Source of the DNA: Shewanella algidipiscicola
GTDB lineage: Bacteria; Pseudomonadota; Gammaproteobacteria; Enterobacterales; Shewanellaceae
Assembly (NCBI RefSeq): GCF_003605125.1
Contig: NZ_QPQT01000005.1
Span: 186,001 to 250,000 of the forward strand
Reading direction: 5' to 3'
Length of the DNA stretch: 64,000 bases
The position numbers were made by a program, and so were the translations under genes. The notes under the pieces were generated by a model that was not told where the DNA came from, ran no database searches, and worked only from the letters and a program-made list of their open reading frames with translations. Of this stretch, positions 1-9,402 are shown piece by piece (the stretch's first letter is position 1; every line of letters starts with the position of its first letter).

Positions 1-712
1 CTAACGCTTGGTTGGCATTGTTAGCGTGTAGCGTCGCCATACATAAGTGGCCCGTTTCGGCAAAGGAGAGGGCAAATTCCATGGTTTCTTGACTACGGAT
101 CTCACCAATCAAAATAACATCGGGTGCCTGACGTAACGAACTTTTAAGCGCGGCATCAAACGATTCGGTATCGATACCCACTTCGCGCTGGGTAATAATG
201 CTCTTACGGTGATCATGTACAAATTCGACAGGGTCTTCGATAGTTAAAATATGCCCGCGGGCATTAGCATTACGATAACCCACTAATGCAGCCAAAGAGG
301 TTGATTTACCTGTACCTGTGCCCCCCACCATGATGATGAGACCACGTTTACTCATGACCAAATCTTTTAAAATGGGCGGTAACTTTAACTCTTCAACTTC
401 AGGGATCTTGGTTTCGATGCGGCGCATAACGCAACCGGGAGATTCTCGTTGCCAGAAGGCGCTGACACGAAAACGCCCCAGATCCTTGGCCGCAAAGGCA
501 AAGTTACATTCACGACTTTCATGAAACTCTTTACGCTGCGCTTCAGTCATTAACGCTTCGACAAACTCAAGCGATTGCTGCGGTGTAAACGGATTTTCGG
601 CCAGTTGCCTGACCTCCCCATCGATTTTGGCACTGGGCGGAAAACCCGCAGTGATAAACAGATCCGACGCTTTGCGATCGACCATGACTTTCAAAAAAGG
701 ACGAACTTCCAT
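1..712 (-). CDS. pilU: PilU, type IV pilus retraction ATPase (C-terminus beyond window)
   Basis: Accessory hexameric ATPase that works with PilT to depolymerise type IV pili at the inner membrane base. About 237 N-terminal residues are visible; the C-terminus lies outside the window. The Walker A motif GGTGTGKST is near residues 130-138, and a Walker B-type region with GEIRSQETM and a His-rich TGHLCMATLH stretch follow. The start at 712 gives MEVRPFLKVMV and sits 14 bp after the pilT stop, so the two genes look like one transcript. PilU rather than a second PilT is inferred from its position downstream of pilT and its lower similarity to that protein. Confidence 0.93.
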   Translation of the reverse strand, partial: MEVRPFLKVMVDRKASDLFITAGFPPSAKIDGEVRQLAENPFTPQQSLEFVEALMTEAQRKEFHESRECNFAFAAKDLGRFRVSAFWQRESPGCVMRRIETKIPEVEELKLPPILKDLVMSKRGLIIMVGGTGTGKSTSLAALVGYRNANARGHILTIEDPVEFVHDHRKSIITQREVGIDTESFDAALKSSLRQAPDVILIGEIRSQETMEFALSFAETGHLCMATLHANNANQAL

Positions 713-726
713 AATAAAACCTTAAC

Positions 727-1764
727 TTAGAAACTAGCGTTCTTATTGGAACTCTTTGACATGGCGTCTTCACGAGTGATGAGGCCTCGATTGACCAAGT
801 TTTGTAAACACTGATCTAAGGTTTGCATACCATGAGCCATACCCGTTTGAATCGCTGAATACATCTGGGCAACTTTATCTTCACGGATTAAGTTACGAAT
901 CGCCGGTGTCCCCATCATGATCTCATGAGCAGCCACACGACCACCGCCCACTTTCTTAATCAGGGTTTGTGATATCACCGCTTGCAGCGATTCAGATAAC
1001 ATGGTCCTGACCATACCTTTTTCGCCTTCGGGGAATACATCGACCACACGGTCAATGGTTTTCGCCGCTGAGGTGGTATGCAAGGTGCCAAAGACTAAGT
1101 GACCAGTTTCTGCTGCCGTCATCGCCAAACGTATGGTTTCGAGATCGCGCATCTCGCCCACCAAAATCACATCAGGATCTTCACGCAGCGCACTTCTAAG
1201 AGCAGCATTAAAGCTGTGGGTGTGACGATGCACTTCACGTTGGTTAATCAAGCATTGCTTATTTTGATGGACAAATTCGATAGGATCTTCAATGGTCAAA
1301 ATATGATCATGACGGTTTTCATTAACATAATCGATCATTGCTGCCAAGGTGGTACTCTTACCCGAGCCGGTAGGCCCTGTCACCAAAACCAAGCCGCGTG
1401 GGTAACTGGCAATTTTTTTAAAAATCTCAGGCGCACCGAGCTTTTCTAGGCTTAAGATTTCACTGGGAATGGTACGAAATACCGCGGCAGCACCGCGAGA
1501 TTGGTTGAAGGCGTTAACACGAAAACGGGCTAAATTAGGTACTTCAAAGGAGAAATCGATTTCAAGATGTTCTTCGTAATCTTTGCGCTGCTTATCGTTC
1601 ATGATGTCATATACAAGGCTATGCACGCCTTGATGGTCTAAAGCAGGTAGATTAATCTTTCTGACCTCACCATCTACACGTATCATTGGCGATACACCTG
1701 CAGAAAGGTGTAGATCCGATGCATTGTGCTTTACACTAAAGGCAAGTAACTCTGTGATTTCCAT
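727..1764 (-). CDS. pilT: PilT, type IV pilus twitching motility ATPase
   Basis: Main retraction motor of type IV pili, a hexameric secretion-type ATPase at the cytoplasmic face of the inner membrane. The protein has 345 residues, the usual PilT length. It has an N-terminal PAS-like half, Walker A GPTGSGKST at 130-138, an Asp box around LTIEDPIEF, Walker B GEMRDLET at 203-210 and a His box at about 221-232. The start MEITELLAFSV is the family-typical one. An in-frame extension of 35 residues upstream is possible but would run into yggS, so it was rejected. The gene diverges from yggS with only 35 bp between the start codons. Confidence 0.96.
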   Translation of the reverse strand: MEITELLAFSVKHNASDLHLSAGVSPMIRVDGEVRKINLPALDHQGVHSLVYDIMNDKQRKDYEEHLEIDFSFEVPNLARFRVNAFNQSRGAAAVFRTIPSEILSLEKLGAPEIFKKIASYPRGLVLVTGPTGSGKSTTLAAMIDYVNENRHDHILTIEDPIEFVHQNKQCLINQREVHRHTHSFNAALRSALREDPDVILVGEMRDLETIRLAMTAAETGHLVFGTLHTTSAAKTIDRVVDVFPEGEKGMVRTMLSESLQAVISQTLIKKVGGGRVAAHEIMMGTPAIRNLIREDKVAQMYSAIQTGMAHGMQTLDQCLQNLVNRGLITREDAMSKSSNKNASF

Positions 1765-1799
1765 AGTTTGGGATATCCATTCAACCAAAAACGTAGACC

Positions 1800-2495
1800 A
1801 TGACAACAATAGCAGACAGACTGGCGCTAGCCCACCAAAGAATCGCTCATGCGGCGCAAAATTCATCACGTCATAGTGACGAAATAAAGTTACTGGCAGT
1901 GAGTAAAACTAAGCCAATTTCTCAGATAGTAGCCGCTTATGAGGCCGGACAACGTCTTTTTGGTGAAAACTATGTCCAAGAGGGTGAATCCAAGATTATT
2001 GCCCTAAAAGCTGACTACCCAGATATCGATTGGCATTTTATCGGCCCGCTGCAATCGAATAAAACGAAAGTGATTGCCGAGCACTTTGATTGGATGCACA
2101 CCCTAGACCGTGTCAAGATAGCTCAGCGCCTAAATGAGCAGCGCCCGCCGCAGCGCGCACCGCTCAATGTGTGTATTCAAATTAACATCAGCCAAGAAGC
2201 CAGTAAATCTGGGCTTCCCCCTGATGAGGAGCAGATAACGGCATTGGCAGATGTGATCGACTCATTACCACATTTATGTTTACGCGGACTAATGGCAATT
2301 CCTACAGCAACCGATGATAAACATCGCCAACAGCAAGAGTTGTCACACATGCAGCGGCTATATCAAGCATTGCAAGTCAAGTATCCACAGCTTGATACTC
2401 TGTCGATGGGTATGAGTAACGATTTGGAGATGGCGATAGCTTCTGGATCGACCCTAGTGCGTATTGGCAGCGCCATTTTCGGTGCCCGTAGCTAG
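1800..2495 (+). CDS. yggS: YggS/PipY family pyridoxal phosphate-binding homeostasis protein
   Basis: Single-domain PLP-binding TIM-barrel protein of the COG0325 family, which buffers pyridoxal 5'-phosphate and affects amino and keto acid balance. It has no proven catalytic activity. The 231 residues match the family length. The PLP lysine is K36 in LLAVSKTKP, followed by the typical [19 protein letters not shown] and SMGMSNDLE motifs. The gene heads a plus-strand run with proC, yggT and yggU, a linkage also seen in enterobacteria and Vibrio. The upstream Shine-Dalgarno sequence is weak. Confidence 0.94.
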   Translation: MTTIADRLALAHQRIAHAAQNSSRHSDEIKLLAVSKTKPISQIVAAYEAGQRLFGENYVQEGESKIIALKADYPDIDWHFIGPLQSNKTKVIAEHFDWMHTLDRVKIAQRLNEQRPPQRAPLNVCIQINISQEASKSGLPPDEEQITALADVIDSLPHLCLRGLMAIPTATDDKHRQQQELSHMQRLYQALQVKYPQLDTLSMGMSNDLEMAIASGSTLVRIGSAIFGARS

Positions 2496-2738
2496 CGTTA
2501 ATTGCCATTTGCAATCGCCTAAAATCAGGAGTAATGGGTTAGCAATAGTTGATTTGTAAGCATAGGCCCGAAAATAGCATAGCGATGCACTAAAGAGCGT
2601 AAAATTAGGTTGGTGTAAAGCGTTAATCTACATGCTGCCCCATCAGCAGGCTAGTCTATTAGATTGACAAGCCTTGTTTTTTCAGCACTTGCCCTAATAT
2701 TATTAACAGCAGTTTTAGGCAAAACAACAGAGACCCTT

Positions 2739-3557
2739 ATGATACAGAAAAAAATATGCTTTATTGGTGCCGGTAACATGACGCGCAGCATCGCCAGCGG
2801 TTTAGTCAACAGTGGCTATCCGGCTGAACTCATCCACGCCACCAACCCCAGTGAAGCTAAGCTGCAACTCTTATCGCAGCAACTCGGTATCAAGGTGTCA
2901 CATGACAATCGCCAAGCGGCTATTGAAGCCGATGTTATCGTTCTGGCGGTAAAACCTCAGCTAATGCAGCAAGTATGCGAAGCATTAAGCGACTTAGATT
3001 TATCACAAAAACTGATTATTACCATAGCTGCGGGCGTAGCGGCATCACGTTATCATGATTATTTTAAGCAGCCGATAAAGCTCATTCGCACTATGCCAAA
3101 CACGCCAACGCAAATCGGCTACGGTATGACTGGCCTGTATGCCCAGCCGTCGGTGTCAGCACAAGACAAAGCCCTGTGCGAACAAATCATGCAAAGTGGC
3201 GGCGAAACGGTGTGGGTGTCAAAAGAAGATGATCTTAATCAAGTTATCGCATTAGCGGGCAGTTCCCCCGCCTATTTTTTCCTGATGATGGAGGCTATGA
3301 TTGACAGCGCGAAGCAAGATGGCGTTGACGAAGATTTAGCTCGTCAATTAGTGCAGCAAGCCGCCCTTGGCGCCGCGCAAATGGTTAAGCAAAATCCGCA
3401 ACTGTCGGCCGGACAGTTACGCGAAAATGTCACCTCTAAAGGCGGCACTACGGCGCAAGCATTAGCGGCATTTGAAGCGGCTAATTTAAGGGGCATCGTC
3501 AGAAATGCAATGCACGATTGTATGGATCGCGCCGCAGAGATGGCTAAACAATTTTAA
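2739..3557 (+). CDS. proC: Pyrroline-5-carboxylate reductase (ProC)
   Basis: Catalyses the last step of proline synthesis, NAD(P)H-dependent reduction of 1-pyrroline-5-carboxylate. The protein has 272 residues. The N-terminal Rossmann motif FIGAGNM is at residues 8-14. Other family marks are VILAVKPQ, RTMPNTPTQIG, and the C-terminal helical domain with LAGSSPAYFF and VTSKGGTTAQAL. The ATG at 2739 starts directly before the Rossmann strand. An upstream TTG at 2664 would add 25 hydrophobic residues that do not belong to the family. About 240 bp separate the gene from yggS, with no clear terminator between. Confidence 0.96.
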   Translation: MIQKKICFIGAGNMTRSIASGLVNSGYPAELIHATNPSEAKLQLLSQQLGIKVSHDNRQAAIEADVIVLAVKPQLMQQVCEALSDLDLSQKLIITIAAGVAASRYHDYFKQPIKLIRTMPNTPTQIGYGMTGLYAQPSVSAQDKALCEQIMQSGGETVWVSKEDDLNQVIALAGSSPAYFFLMMEAMIDSAKQDGVDEDLARQLVQQAALGAAQMVKQNPQLSAGQLRENVTSKGGTTAQALAAFEAANLRGIVRNAMHDCMDRAAEMAKQF

Positions 3558-3584
3558 TTCAATACCGTTAAATAGAGAGATCCA

Positions 3585-4133
3585 ATGAACGCATTTAGCT
3601 TTTTAATCAGTACCGTTTTCGACCTGTACCTGATGGTGGTCATTATCCGCATCTGGTTGCAGCTGGCTCGCGCCGATTTTTACAATCCATTTAGCCAGTT
3701 TGTGGTAAAAGCCACCCAGCCTATTGTCGCGCCAATGCGACGAGTTTTACCCTCAATGGGGCCATTAGATACCGCATCAGTGGTACTTGCCTTGTTAGTG
3801 GTTGTGACTAAGTTTGTCGTACTCAGTTTAATCGCTGGCGCCGCTATTAGCATTCCGACAATTTTACTGATATCTGTAGTCTCAGTGATTAAAGAAGCTG
3901 GGGTATTGCTGTTTTGGATGTTAATTTTACGTGCGATTTTAAGCTGGGTGAGCCAAGGCCATAACCCTATAGAAATGGTCATGGCACAACTAACAGAGCC
4001 TCTATTGTCGCCCATTCGCCGTATTTTGCCGCCTATGGGTGGGTTAGACTTATCGTTACTGGTGATGATGATCATTCTTAACTTTGTCAATATTTTGCTC
4101 GCTCAATACGTGCCATTTTGGGCCAATGTATAG
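3585..4133 (+). CDS. yggT: YggT family membrane protein
   Basis: Small integral membrane protein of 182 residues with two copies of the YGGT domain. Each copy has a hydrophobic helix and then a conserved amphipathic stretch: [20 protein letters not shown] near residues 34-53 and the matching [20 protein letters not shown] near 126-145. Both end in a P-M-G-x-L-D motif. YggT proteins have been tied to osmotic tolerance and membrane organisation, but no biochemical role is settled. It lies 27 bp after proC, and its stop codon overlaps the yggU start. Confidence 0.9.
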   Translation: MNAFSFLISTVFDLYLMVVIIRIWLQLARADFYNPFSQFVVKATQPIVAPMRRVLPSMGPLDTASVVLALLVVVTKFVVLSLIAGAAISIPTILLISVVSVIKEAGVLLFWMLILRAILSWVSQGHNPIEMVMAQLTEPLLSPIRRILPPMGGLDLSLLVMMIILNFVNILLAQYVPFWANV

Positions 4134-4426
4134 TGGCGTCAGTGACACAAGTGCAAGGTGATCTGCTGCTCAAGCTCTATATACAACCTAAAGCCAGCCG
4201 GGACCAGATTGTGGGCCCCCATGGTGAGGAGCTAAAAGTAGCGATCACCGCTCCGCCTGTCGACGGCAAAGCCAACGCTCATTTGAGCAAATATTTAGCC
4301 AAACTGTTTAAGGTGCCTAAAAGCCATATTGTTATCGAAAAAGGCGAATTGGGCCGTCATAAGCAAGTTAAGGTATTGGCGCCCAAGCAACTGCCTGATG
4401 AGATTGCTAACCTACTCGAGCCCTGA
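4133..4426 (+). CDS. yggU: YggU family protein (DUF167)
   Basis: Small soluble protein of the DUF167/UPF0235 family, function unknown. The protein has 97 residues with the family core [27 protein letters not shown] and [14 protein letters not shown]. The GTG at 4133 is chosen because it overlaps the yggT stop by one base (TAGTG) and gives the family-typical length. A TTG at 4118 would add five residues inside yggT. The one-base overlap suggests translational coupling with yggT. Confidence 0.9.
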   Translation: MASVTQVQGDLLLKLYIQPKASRDQIVGPHGEELKVAITAPPVDGKANAHLSKYLAKLFKVPKSHIVIEKGELGRHKQVKVLAPKQLPDEIANLLEP

Positions 4427-4551
4427 GTTTAGCGATAGCCAATCGGCCGCCTAAATTCAATCGCTAAGCTTAAAATCGCAATGCTTAAAACCACCAAAGT
4501 TAAGCATTAAAAGCTATACTAATACCCATATAGAGTCTCTAGGAGATAACC

Positions 4552-4986
4552 ATGTTTCGTTCATTATTTTGCGTACTACTGCTGTCACTTGGTATAGCAA
4601 GTCACGCTAACGCCGAGCAAAAACACAGCGTGGGCCATTACGATATTCATTATATTGCCTTAGGCAGCACCTTTGTCACGCCAACCATAGCTAAAACCTA
4701 TGGCATAAAACGCAGTAGCTACACAGGATTAATAAATATCTCGGTGTTGGACACCAGCAAAGAGGGAAATCCGGCGATCCCGGTGGAGATTTCGGGCATT
4801 GCCAATAATCTGCTCGATGCTCGTCAGGATCTAGTCTTTCGCGAAATACGCGAAGGCGACGCCATCTACTACATCGCAGAGGTACCTTATCGTGATGACC
4901 AAGAGATCAATTTTCAGGTGGCGATAAAATACGGCAATAAGCTCAATACTCAGCTCACCTTTAAACAGAAATTTTACGTCGATTAA
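4552..4986 (+). CDS. DUF4426 periplasmic protein
   Basis: A 144-residue protein with an N-terminal signal peptide of about 21 residues ending in SHANA, followed by a beta-rich domain with HYIALGSTFVTP and a late KYGNKLNTQLTFKQKFY stretch. I recognise it as the DUF4426 family, which sits in this yggS-to-rdgB neighbourhood in Shewanella and Vibrio. Its molecular role is unknown. A strong Shine-Dalgarno sequence (AGGAGA) lies just before the ATG. The 125-bp gap after yggU may hold its own promoter. Confidence 0.82.
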   Translation: MFRSLFCVLLLSLGIASHANAEQKHSVGHYDIHYIALGSTFVTPTIAKTYGIKRSSYTGLINISVLDTSKEGNPAIPVEISGIANNLLDARQDLVFREIREGDAIYYIAEVPYRDDQEINFQVAIKYGNKLNTQLTFKQKFYVD

Positions 4987-5153
4987 GCCAAAACCATAGT
5001 AATTTCAGCTTGATAGCTCCTACACAGACTACACAGCACTTTGCTTTTTAGCCGCGGTTAAAGAGCAAAGTAAAACGCACTCCCCCCTACCGTTTCGGCC
5101 CTAGCTTGGGTATCATTGCCGCCAGTTATCTCCATCTCTCATTGGTGCTCCAA

Positions 5154-5756
5154 ATGAATAAAATAGTGTTAGCCAGCGGCAATAAAGGTAAGTTAAAAGA
5201 GTTTGCAGAAATCTTAGGTAAATTTGGTATCGAAGTACTGCCCCAAAGCCAATTCAATGTCGAAGAAGTGCCAGAAACGGGCACCACCTTTGTTGAAAAT
5301 GCCATCATCAAGGCGCGTCACGCCGCAAAAATTACCGGGCTTGCGGCCATTGCCGATGACTCAGGACTAGAGGTCGATGTACTTGGCGGCGCACCTGGGA
5401 TCTATTCGGCCCGCTACGGCGGTGACAATGCCAGTGACAGCGATAATTACAATAAACTCCTAGCAGCATTAAAAGAGACTTCCGCTCAGCGCAGTGCGCG
5501 TTTTCAATGTATTTTGGTCTATATGCGACATGCAGATGATCCGACCCCTATTATCTGCCAAGCGGCGTGGGAAGGAAGTATTGCTTTCGAGCCCAAAGGC
5601 GATAATGGCCATGGTTACGATCCGATATTTATCCCTGAGCATCATCAATGCAGCGCGGCACAAATGAGCAGCGAAGAGAAAAATGCCTTAAGCCACCGCG
5701 GTAAGGCGATGCAACTATTACTTGCTGAATTACAAGCCAAAGGCGTACTAGGCTAA
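5154..5756 (+). CDS. rdgB: RdgB/HAM1 non-canonical purine NTP pyrophosphatase
   Basis: House-cleaning enzyme that hydrolyses dITP, XTP and similar purine triphosphates to monophosphates and keeps deaminated purines out of DNA and RNA. The protein has 200 residues. Family marks are SGNKGKLKEF at the N-terminus, the metal and base contacts in IADDSGLEVDVLGGAPGIYSARY, GHGYDPIF and the C-terminal LSHRGKAM. The ATG at 5154 gives the standard N-terminus; an upstream TTG at 5106 would add 16 residues and is not supported. The stop overlaps the hemW start by one base. Confidence 0.95.
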   Translation: MNKIVLASGNKGKLKEFAEILGKFGIEVLPQSQFNVEEVPETGTTFVENAIIKARHAAKITGLAAIADDSGLEVDVLGGAPGIYSARYGGDNASDSDNYNKLLAALKETSAQRSARFQCILVYMRHADDPTPIICQAAWEGSIAFEPKGDNGHGYDPIFIPEHHQCSAAQMSSEEKNALSHRGKAMQLLLAELQAKGVLG

Positions 5757-6895
5757 TGTTACTACTGCCACCGCTGAGCCTCTATATTCACATCCCATGG
5801 TGTGTCCAAAAATGCCCTTATTGCGATTTTAATTCCCATGGCCAACATGGTGAATTGCCCCAGCAGGAATATATTGATGCTCTGCTGGTCGACTTAGCCA
5901 AAGATCATCAATATGTTCAAGGCCGTAAGCTACACTCCATCTTTATTGGCGGCGGCACGCCGTCACTGTTTGATGCGAGCCAAATACAACGGCTACTCGA
6001 AGGTGTAAAAGCACAAATTGCCTTTAAAGACAATATCGAAATCACCATGGAAGCCAACCCTGGCACCTTAGAGCACGATGACTTTGCCGCCTACCGTGCA
6101 GCAGGCGTTACGCGCTTATCGATTGGTGTTCAGAGCTTTGCCAGCGACAAGCTCAATCTATTAGGGCGTATCCATGATAAAGATGAAGCTAAAGTAGCGG
6201 CAAAAAAAGCCCAGCAGGCTAATTACAACAGTTTTAACTTAGACTTAATGCATGGGCTACCTAATCAAAGCTTTGCCGAAGCCATGCACGATATCGAAAC
6301 CGCGGCGGCACTTAACCCTCCGCACCTGTCTTGGTATCAATTAACGATTGAACCAAACACCTTGTTCCACTCTAAACCGCCACAACTGCCCGACGATGAG
6401 GCGCTATGGCACATATATGAACAGGGGCAACAACGTCTGGCACAGCTTGGTTATGAGCAATATGAGATCTCCGCCTATGCCAAACCCGGCTATCAATGCC
6501 AACATAACCTCAACTATTGGCAGTTTGGTGATTACCTAGGCATAGGTTGTGGTGCCCATGGCAAGATAACCCTCGAAGCCGAACAACGCATTTGGCGCAC
6601 GGTGAAAATTAAGCACCCTAAGGGCTATCTCAGTGCAGTAGAACACCTGTTTGATAAAAGTGAAGTACTCAATGAGGATCGCCCGCTAGAGTACCTAATG
6701 AACAGGTTACGACTGATGTCACCTATCCCTAAACTAGAGTTCGAGCAGCGCACAGGGTTACATCGCAGTGTACTCGATAAGGGGATGCTACTAGGTGAAC
6801 AAAAAGGCTTGGTTGTCATAGGTGATGAGCATTGGCAGCTTACCCCCAAGGGCAATATGTTCGTTAACGAACTACTCGCACAGTTTTGCGATTAA
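5756..6895 (+). CDS. hemW: HemW, radical SAM heme chaperone
   Basis: Radical SAM family protein that binds heme and hands it to membrane respiratory enzymes. It is often mislabelled as coproporphyrinogen III oxidase. The protein has 379 residues. The cluster motif is C16-x3-C20-x2-C23, followed by Phe where the true oxidase HemN has a fourth Cys, which supports HemW. GGGTPSLF and SIGVQSF are the SAM-barrel motifs. The ATG overlaps the rdgB stop (TAATG), so the pair is probably translationally coupled, an order also found in enterobacteria. Confidence 0.94.
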   Translation: MLLLPPLSLYIHIPWCVQKCPYCDFNSHGQHGELPQQEYIDALLVDLAKDHQYVQGRKLHSIFIGGGTPSLFDASQIQRLLEGVKAQIAFKDNIEITMEANPGTLEHDDFAAYRAAGVTRLSIGVQSFASDKLNLLGRIHDKDEAKVAAKKAQQANYNSFNLDLMHGLPNQSFAEAMHDIETAAALNPPHLSWYQLTIEPNTLFHSKPPQLPDDEALWHIYEQGQQRLAQLGYEQYEISAYAKPGYQCQHNLNYWQFGDYLGIGCGAHGKITLEAEQRIWRTVKIKHPKGYLSAVEHLFDKSEVLNEDRPLEYLMNRLRLMSPIPKLEFEQRTGLHRSVLDKGMLLGEQKGLVVIGDEHWQLTPKGNMFVNELLAQFCD

Positions 6896-6936
6896 CCGTC
6901 TTACTTCTACTTTAAAAAGTGCCCCATTAAGTCCCT

Positions 6937-6971
6937 GCAGCCCGCGAGCACATCTCGCAGGCTGCTTTCTT
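6937..6971 (+). terminator. Rho-independent terminator after hemW
   Basis: GCAGCC-C-GCGAG pairs with CTCGC-A-GGCTGC around a CACAT loop, followed by TTTCTT. It lies 41 bp after the hemW stop and probably ends the rdgB-hemW transcript. Confidence 0.75.
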
Positions 6972-7064
6972 GTGAACTGGTTGAAATATCTGTTAACATT
7001 TATCTTCACAAATCTACAGCCACCTTGCTTATTATGTCAGCCATTATTAAATGGAAGCCATAAT

Positions 7065-8906
7065 ATGACTATAAAAACAACAATATCAGTCGTCGCGATA
7101 GCCCTATCAACACTGCTCCCCTGCACCACTAACGCCCACAACAATTCCATCGAACCGGCAGCAACCTCGAGGATTGGCGTTACAAAACAAAGCCGTGATT
7201 CACAGCAAGCCAATCAACTATTTGAAGCCATTTTCATGGAAAATGTGATGGCAAGTCCCATACGCCAAACTGAACTGGGCATAAAAACCGACTATGGTAA
7301 ATGGGATGAACTGGGCAAGTCGGCAGAACAAGCCCAGTTAGCGCGTGACCAAAAGCACCTACAACAACTGCAACAGCTTAAAGTCAGCGAGCTCGATACA
7401 CAGACTCAACTGAGCTTCAAGCTATTAACGCAAAAGCTGCAACAGCGCATTGCCGACCACCAATGGCGTTTGTACAACTACCCTGTTAATCAGATGTATG
7501 GCAGCCACTCTCTGGTCGCATCTTTCTTGATAAACCAACACCAAATACAATCGATTCCCGATGCGCAGGCCTACATCAGCCGCCTAAATGCAGTACCCAA
7601 ATACTTTGCCCAATTAGAGCAAGCGCTCGAAGAGCGAGCTCAAGCAGGCATTATTGCGCCAAAATTTGTCTTTGCACATGTCCTTTCTGATAGCCGCAAC
7701 ATTATCGATGGCGCGCCATTTAACACAGCCAAAGATAGCGCCATCTGGGCCGATTTTAAGCGTAAACTCGAGAGACTTGAGCTTAGCGCGAAGCAGCGAC
7801 AATCACTATTAAACGATGCCCAAAAAGCACTTACCACCCAGGTTAAGCCCGCATACCAAAAACTCATCGCTTATATTACGACACTAGAGCAGCGTGCAGA
7901 TGACAAAGATGGGGTGTGGAAATTTAAGCACGGCGAAGCGTTTTATAACAACGCCCTTGCCCGCACAACTACCACGGCAATGAGCGCAGAGACCATCCAC
8001 CAGCTAGGGCTGACAGAGGTAGAGCGCATCCATCAAGAGATGCACGCTATCATGGAAAAAGTGGGCTTTGAGGGTGACTTAAACGCCTTTTTCCAATTTA
8101 TGCGCAGCGACAAACAATTTTATTATGCTGACACCGAGAGCGGCCGCAAAGCCTATCTGAAGCAAGCCAGCAGCTTAATTGATAATATCTCAGCCCGGCT
8201 CGATGAGGTGTTCAATGTTAAACCTAAAGCGGCAATGATCGTTAAGCGCGTCGAAGCTTTTAGGGAAAAGTCTGCAGGTAAAGCATTTTATAATCAACCC
8301 TCACCCGATGGCAGTCGCCCCGGTACTTACTACGCCAACCTGTACGATATGCAAGCTATGCCAAAATACCAACTGGAAGCGCTAGCCTATCATGAAGGAA
8401 CGCCAGGCCATCACATGCAAATAGCTATCGCCCAAGAGTTACAAGGGGTGCCTAAGTTTAGAAAGTTTGGTGGTTATACCGCTTACATCGAGGGCTGGGG
8501 ACTGTATAGCGAATACTTTCCTAAAGAGATGGGATTGTATAGTGACCCCTATTCCGACTTCGGGCGCTTGGCCATGGAGCTATGGCGCTCATGTCGTTTA
8601 GTGGTCGATACGGGGATCCATGCCAAACGTTGGACACGCGAGCAGGCCATCAACTATTACATGGCCAACACACCAAATGCCAAATCTGATGCCGTCAAAA
8701 TGGTCGAGCGACACATTGTTATGCCTTCCCAAGCTACAGCCTATAAAATTGGCATGTTAAAGATCATCGATATTAGAGAAAAGGCCAAACAAGTGATGGG
8801 GGATAAATTTGATATTAAAGCATTCCATACCTTGCTACTCAAAAATGGGCCGCTCCCTCTTGATGTGCTTGAGGAACAAATAATAGACTGGGCTAATAAT
8901 GCTTAA
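7065..8906 (+). CDS. Secreted DUF885 family metallopeptidase-like protein
   Basis: A 613-residue exported protein of the DUF885 family, which includes zinc-dependent dipeptidases and carboxypeptidase-like enzymes. The ATG at 7065 follows a GGA ribosome-binding site and opens a signal peptide of about 24 residues ending in TTNA. The zinc site is visible as YHEGTPGHHMQ at about residues 442-452 (H443, E444, H449), with a second acidic ligand candidate at E476 in EGWGLYSEYF. Upstream in-frame codons back to 6822 overlap the hemW end and terminator and were rejected. The peptide substrate cannot be read from sequence. Confidence 0.85.
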   Translation: MTIKTTISVVAIALSTLLPCTTNAHNNSIEPAATSRIGVTKQSRDSQQANQLFEAIFMENVMASPIRQTELGIKTDYGKWDELGKSAEQAQLARDQKHLQQLQQLKVSELDTQTQLSFKLLTQKLQQRIADHQWRLYNYPVNQMYGSHSLVASFLINQHQIQSIPDAQAYISRLNAVPKYFAQLEQALEERAQAGIIAPKFVFAHVLSDSRNIIDGAPFNTAKDSAIWADFKRKLERLELSAKQRQSLLNDAQKALTTQVKPAYQKLIAYITTLEQRADDKDGVWKFKHGEAFYNNALARTTTTAMSAETIHQLGLTEVERIHQEMHAIMEKVGFEGDLNAFFQFMRSDKQFYYADTESGRKAYLKQASSLIDNISARLDEVFNVKPKAAMIVKRVEAFREKSAGKAFYNQPSPDGSRPGTYYANLYDMQAMPKYQLEALAYHEGTPGHHMQIAIAQELQGVPKFRKFGGYTAYIEGWGLYSEYFPKEMGLYSDPYSDFGRLAMELWRSCRLVVDTGIHAKRWTREQAINYYMANTPNAKSDAVKMVERHIVMPSQATAYKIGMLKIIDIREKAKQVMGDKFDIKAFHTLLLKNGPLPLDVLEEQIIDWANNA

Positions 8907-9402
8907 TAACGCCTGTATCGTTAGGAAGAGTATTGCGCTGAATAAAGGCAATGGTTAAAGAAAAATCACCCCAGCAAGCCTTGCTGGGGTAAACCAAAAA
9001 CTAGGATGATGGTTAAAGCTAGCATTGTTTTAGTTATTAAAGCGTTGCTAGCGTCAATTTAAGACTGCGTGATGCTAACCTGCATAAAATCGATTAAGAG
9101 GGGTCATTCTTAATCAACTTAACGTGATCAGGTCATCCCAAATCAACTGCAACCATTGTATTAAATTAAGAACGTAGTGCAACGTGTATTATAGCTGACC
9201 ATTCGCCACCGCTAAAAAACGCACTAAAACCAAATTAGAAAGCTAATTTAACTATCTGAATGAAAACGAAAATATACAAAACCATCCCACTAAAGGCTTA
9301 TTATCCTAATAGTAAAACAATGTTTTCAATTAAATGTTTACTCTTGCACAAGCTCACCGCAGAAACAGGAACCATTGCAAAAACAATAACGAATCTACAG
9401 CA
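8907..9402. other. Intergenic region between convergent genes
   Basis: About 500 bp between the ends of the DUF885 gene and the LysR gene. It is AT-rich, without a credible coding frame. It holds the hairpin at 8968-8990 and a weaker inverted repeat at 9092-9115 (GATTAAGA and TCTTAATC). Nothing else was recognised. Confidence 0.6.
8968..8990 (-). terminator. Strong hairpin with U-tract on the minus strand
   Basis: An 11-bp perfect inverted repeat (ACCCCAGCAAG and its complement) with a one-base centre. On the minus strand it is followed by GATTTTTC, the layout of an intrinsic terminator. On the plus strand the tail is AAACC, so it should mainly stop minus-strand transcripts, although the hairpin could also protect the 3' end of the DUF885 mRNA. 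The nearest minus-strand gene, the LysR gene, ends 413 bp upstream. Confidence 0.65.

Noticed and set aside
1765-1869. N-terminal extension of pilT by 35 residues
   Set aside because: It overlaps the yggS start on the other strand and PilT normally begins MEITELL. The extension has no ribosome-binding site.
2664-2738. N-terminal extension of proC from a TTG
   Set aside because: The family starts directly before the Rossmann motif; the extension is hydrophobic and not conserved in type.
9092-9115. Inverted repeat GATTAAGA...TCTTAATC
   Set aside because: It lies between the 3' ends of two convergent genes and has no U-run, so neither an operator nor a terminator role is supported.
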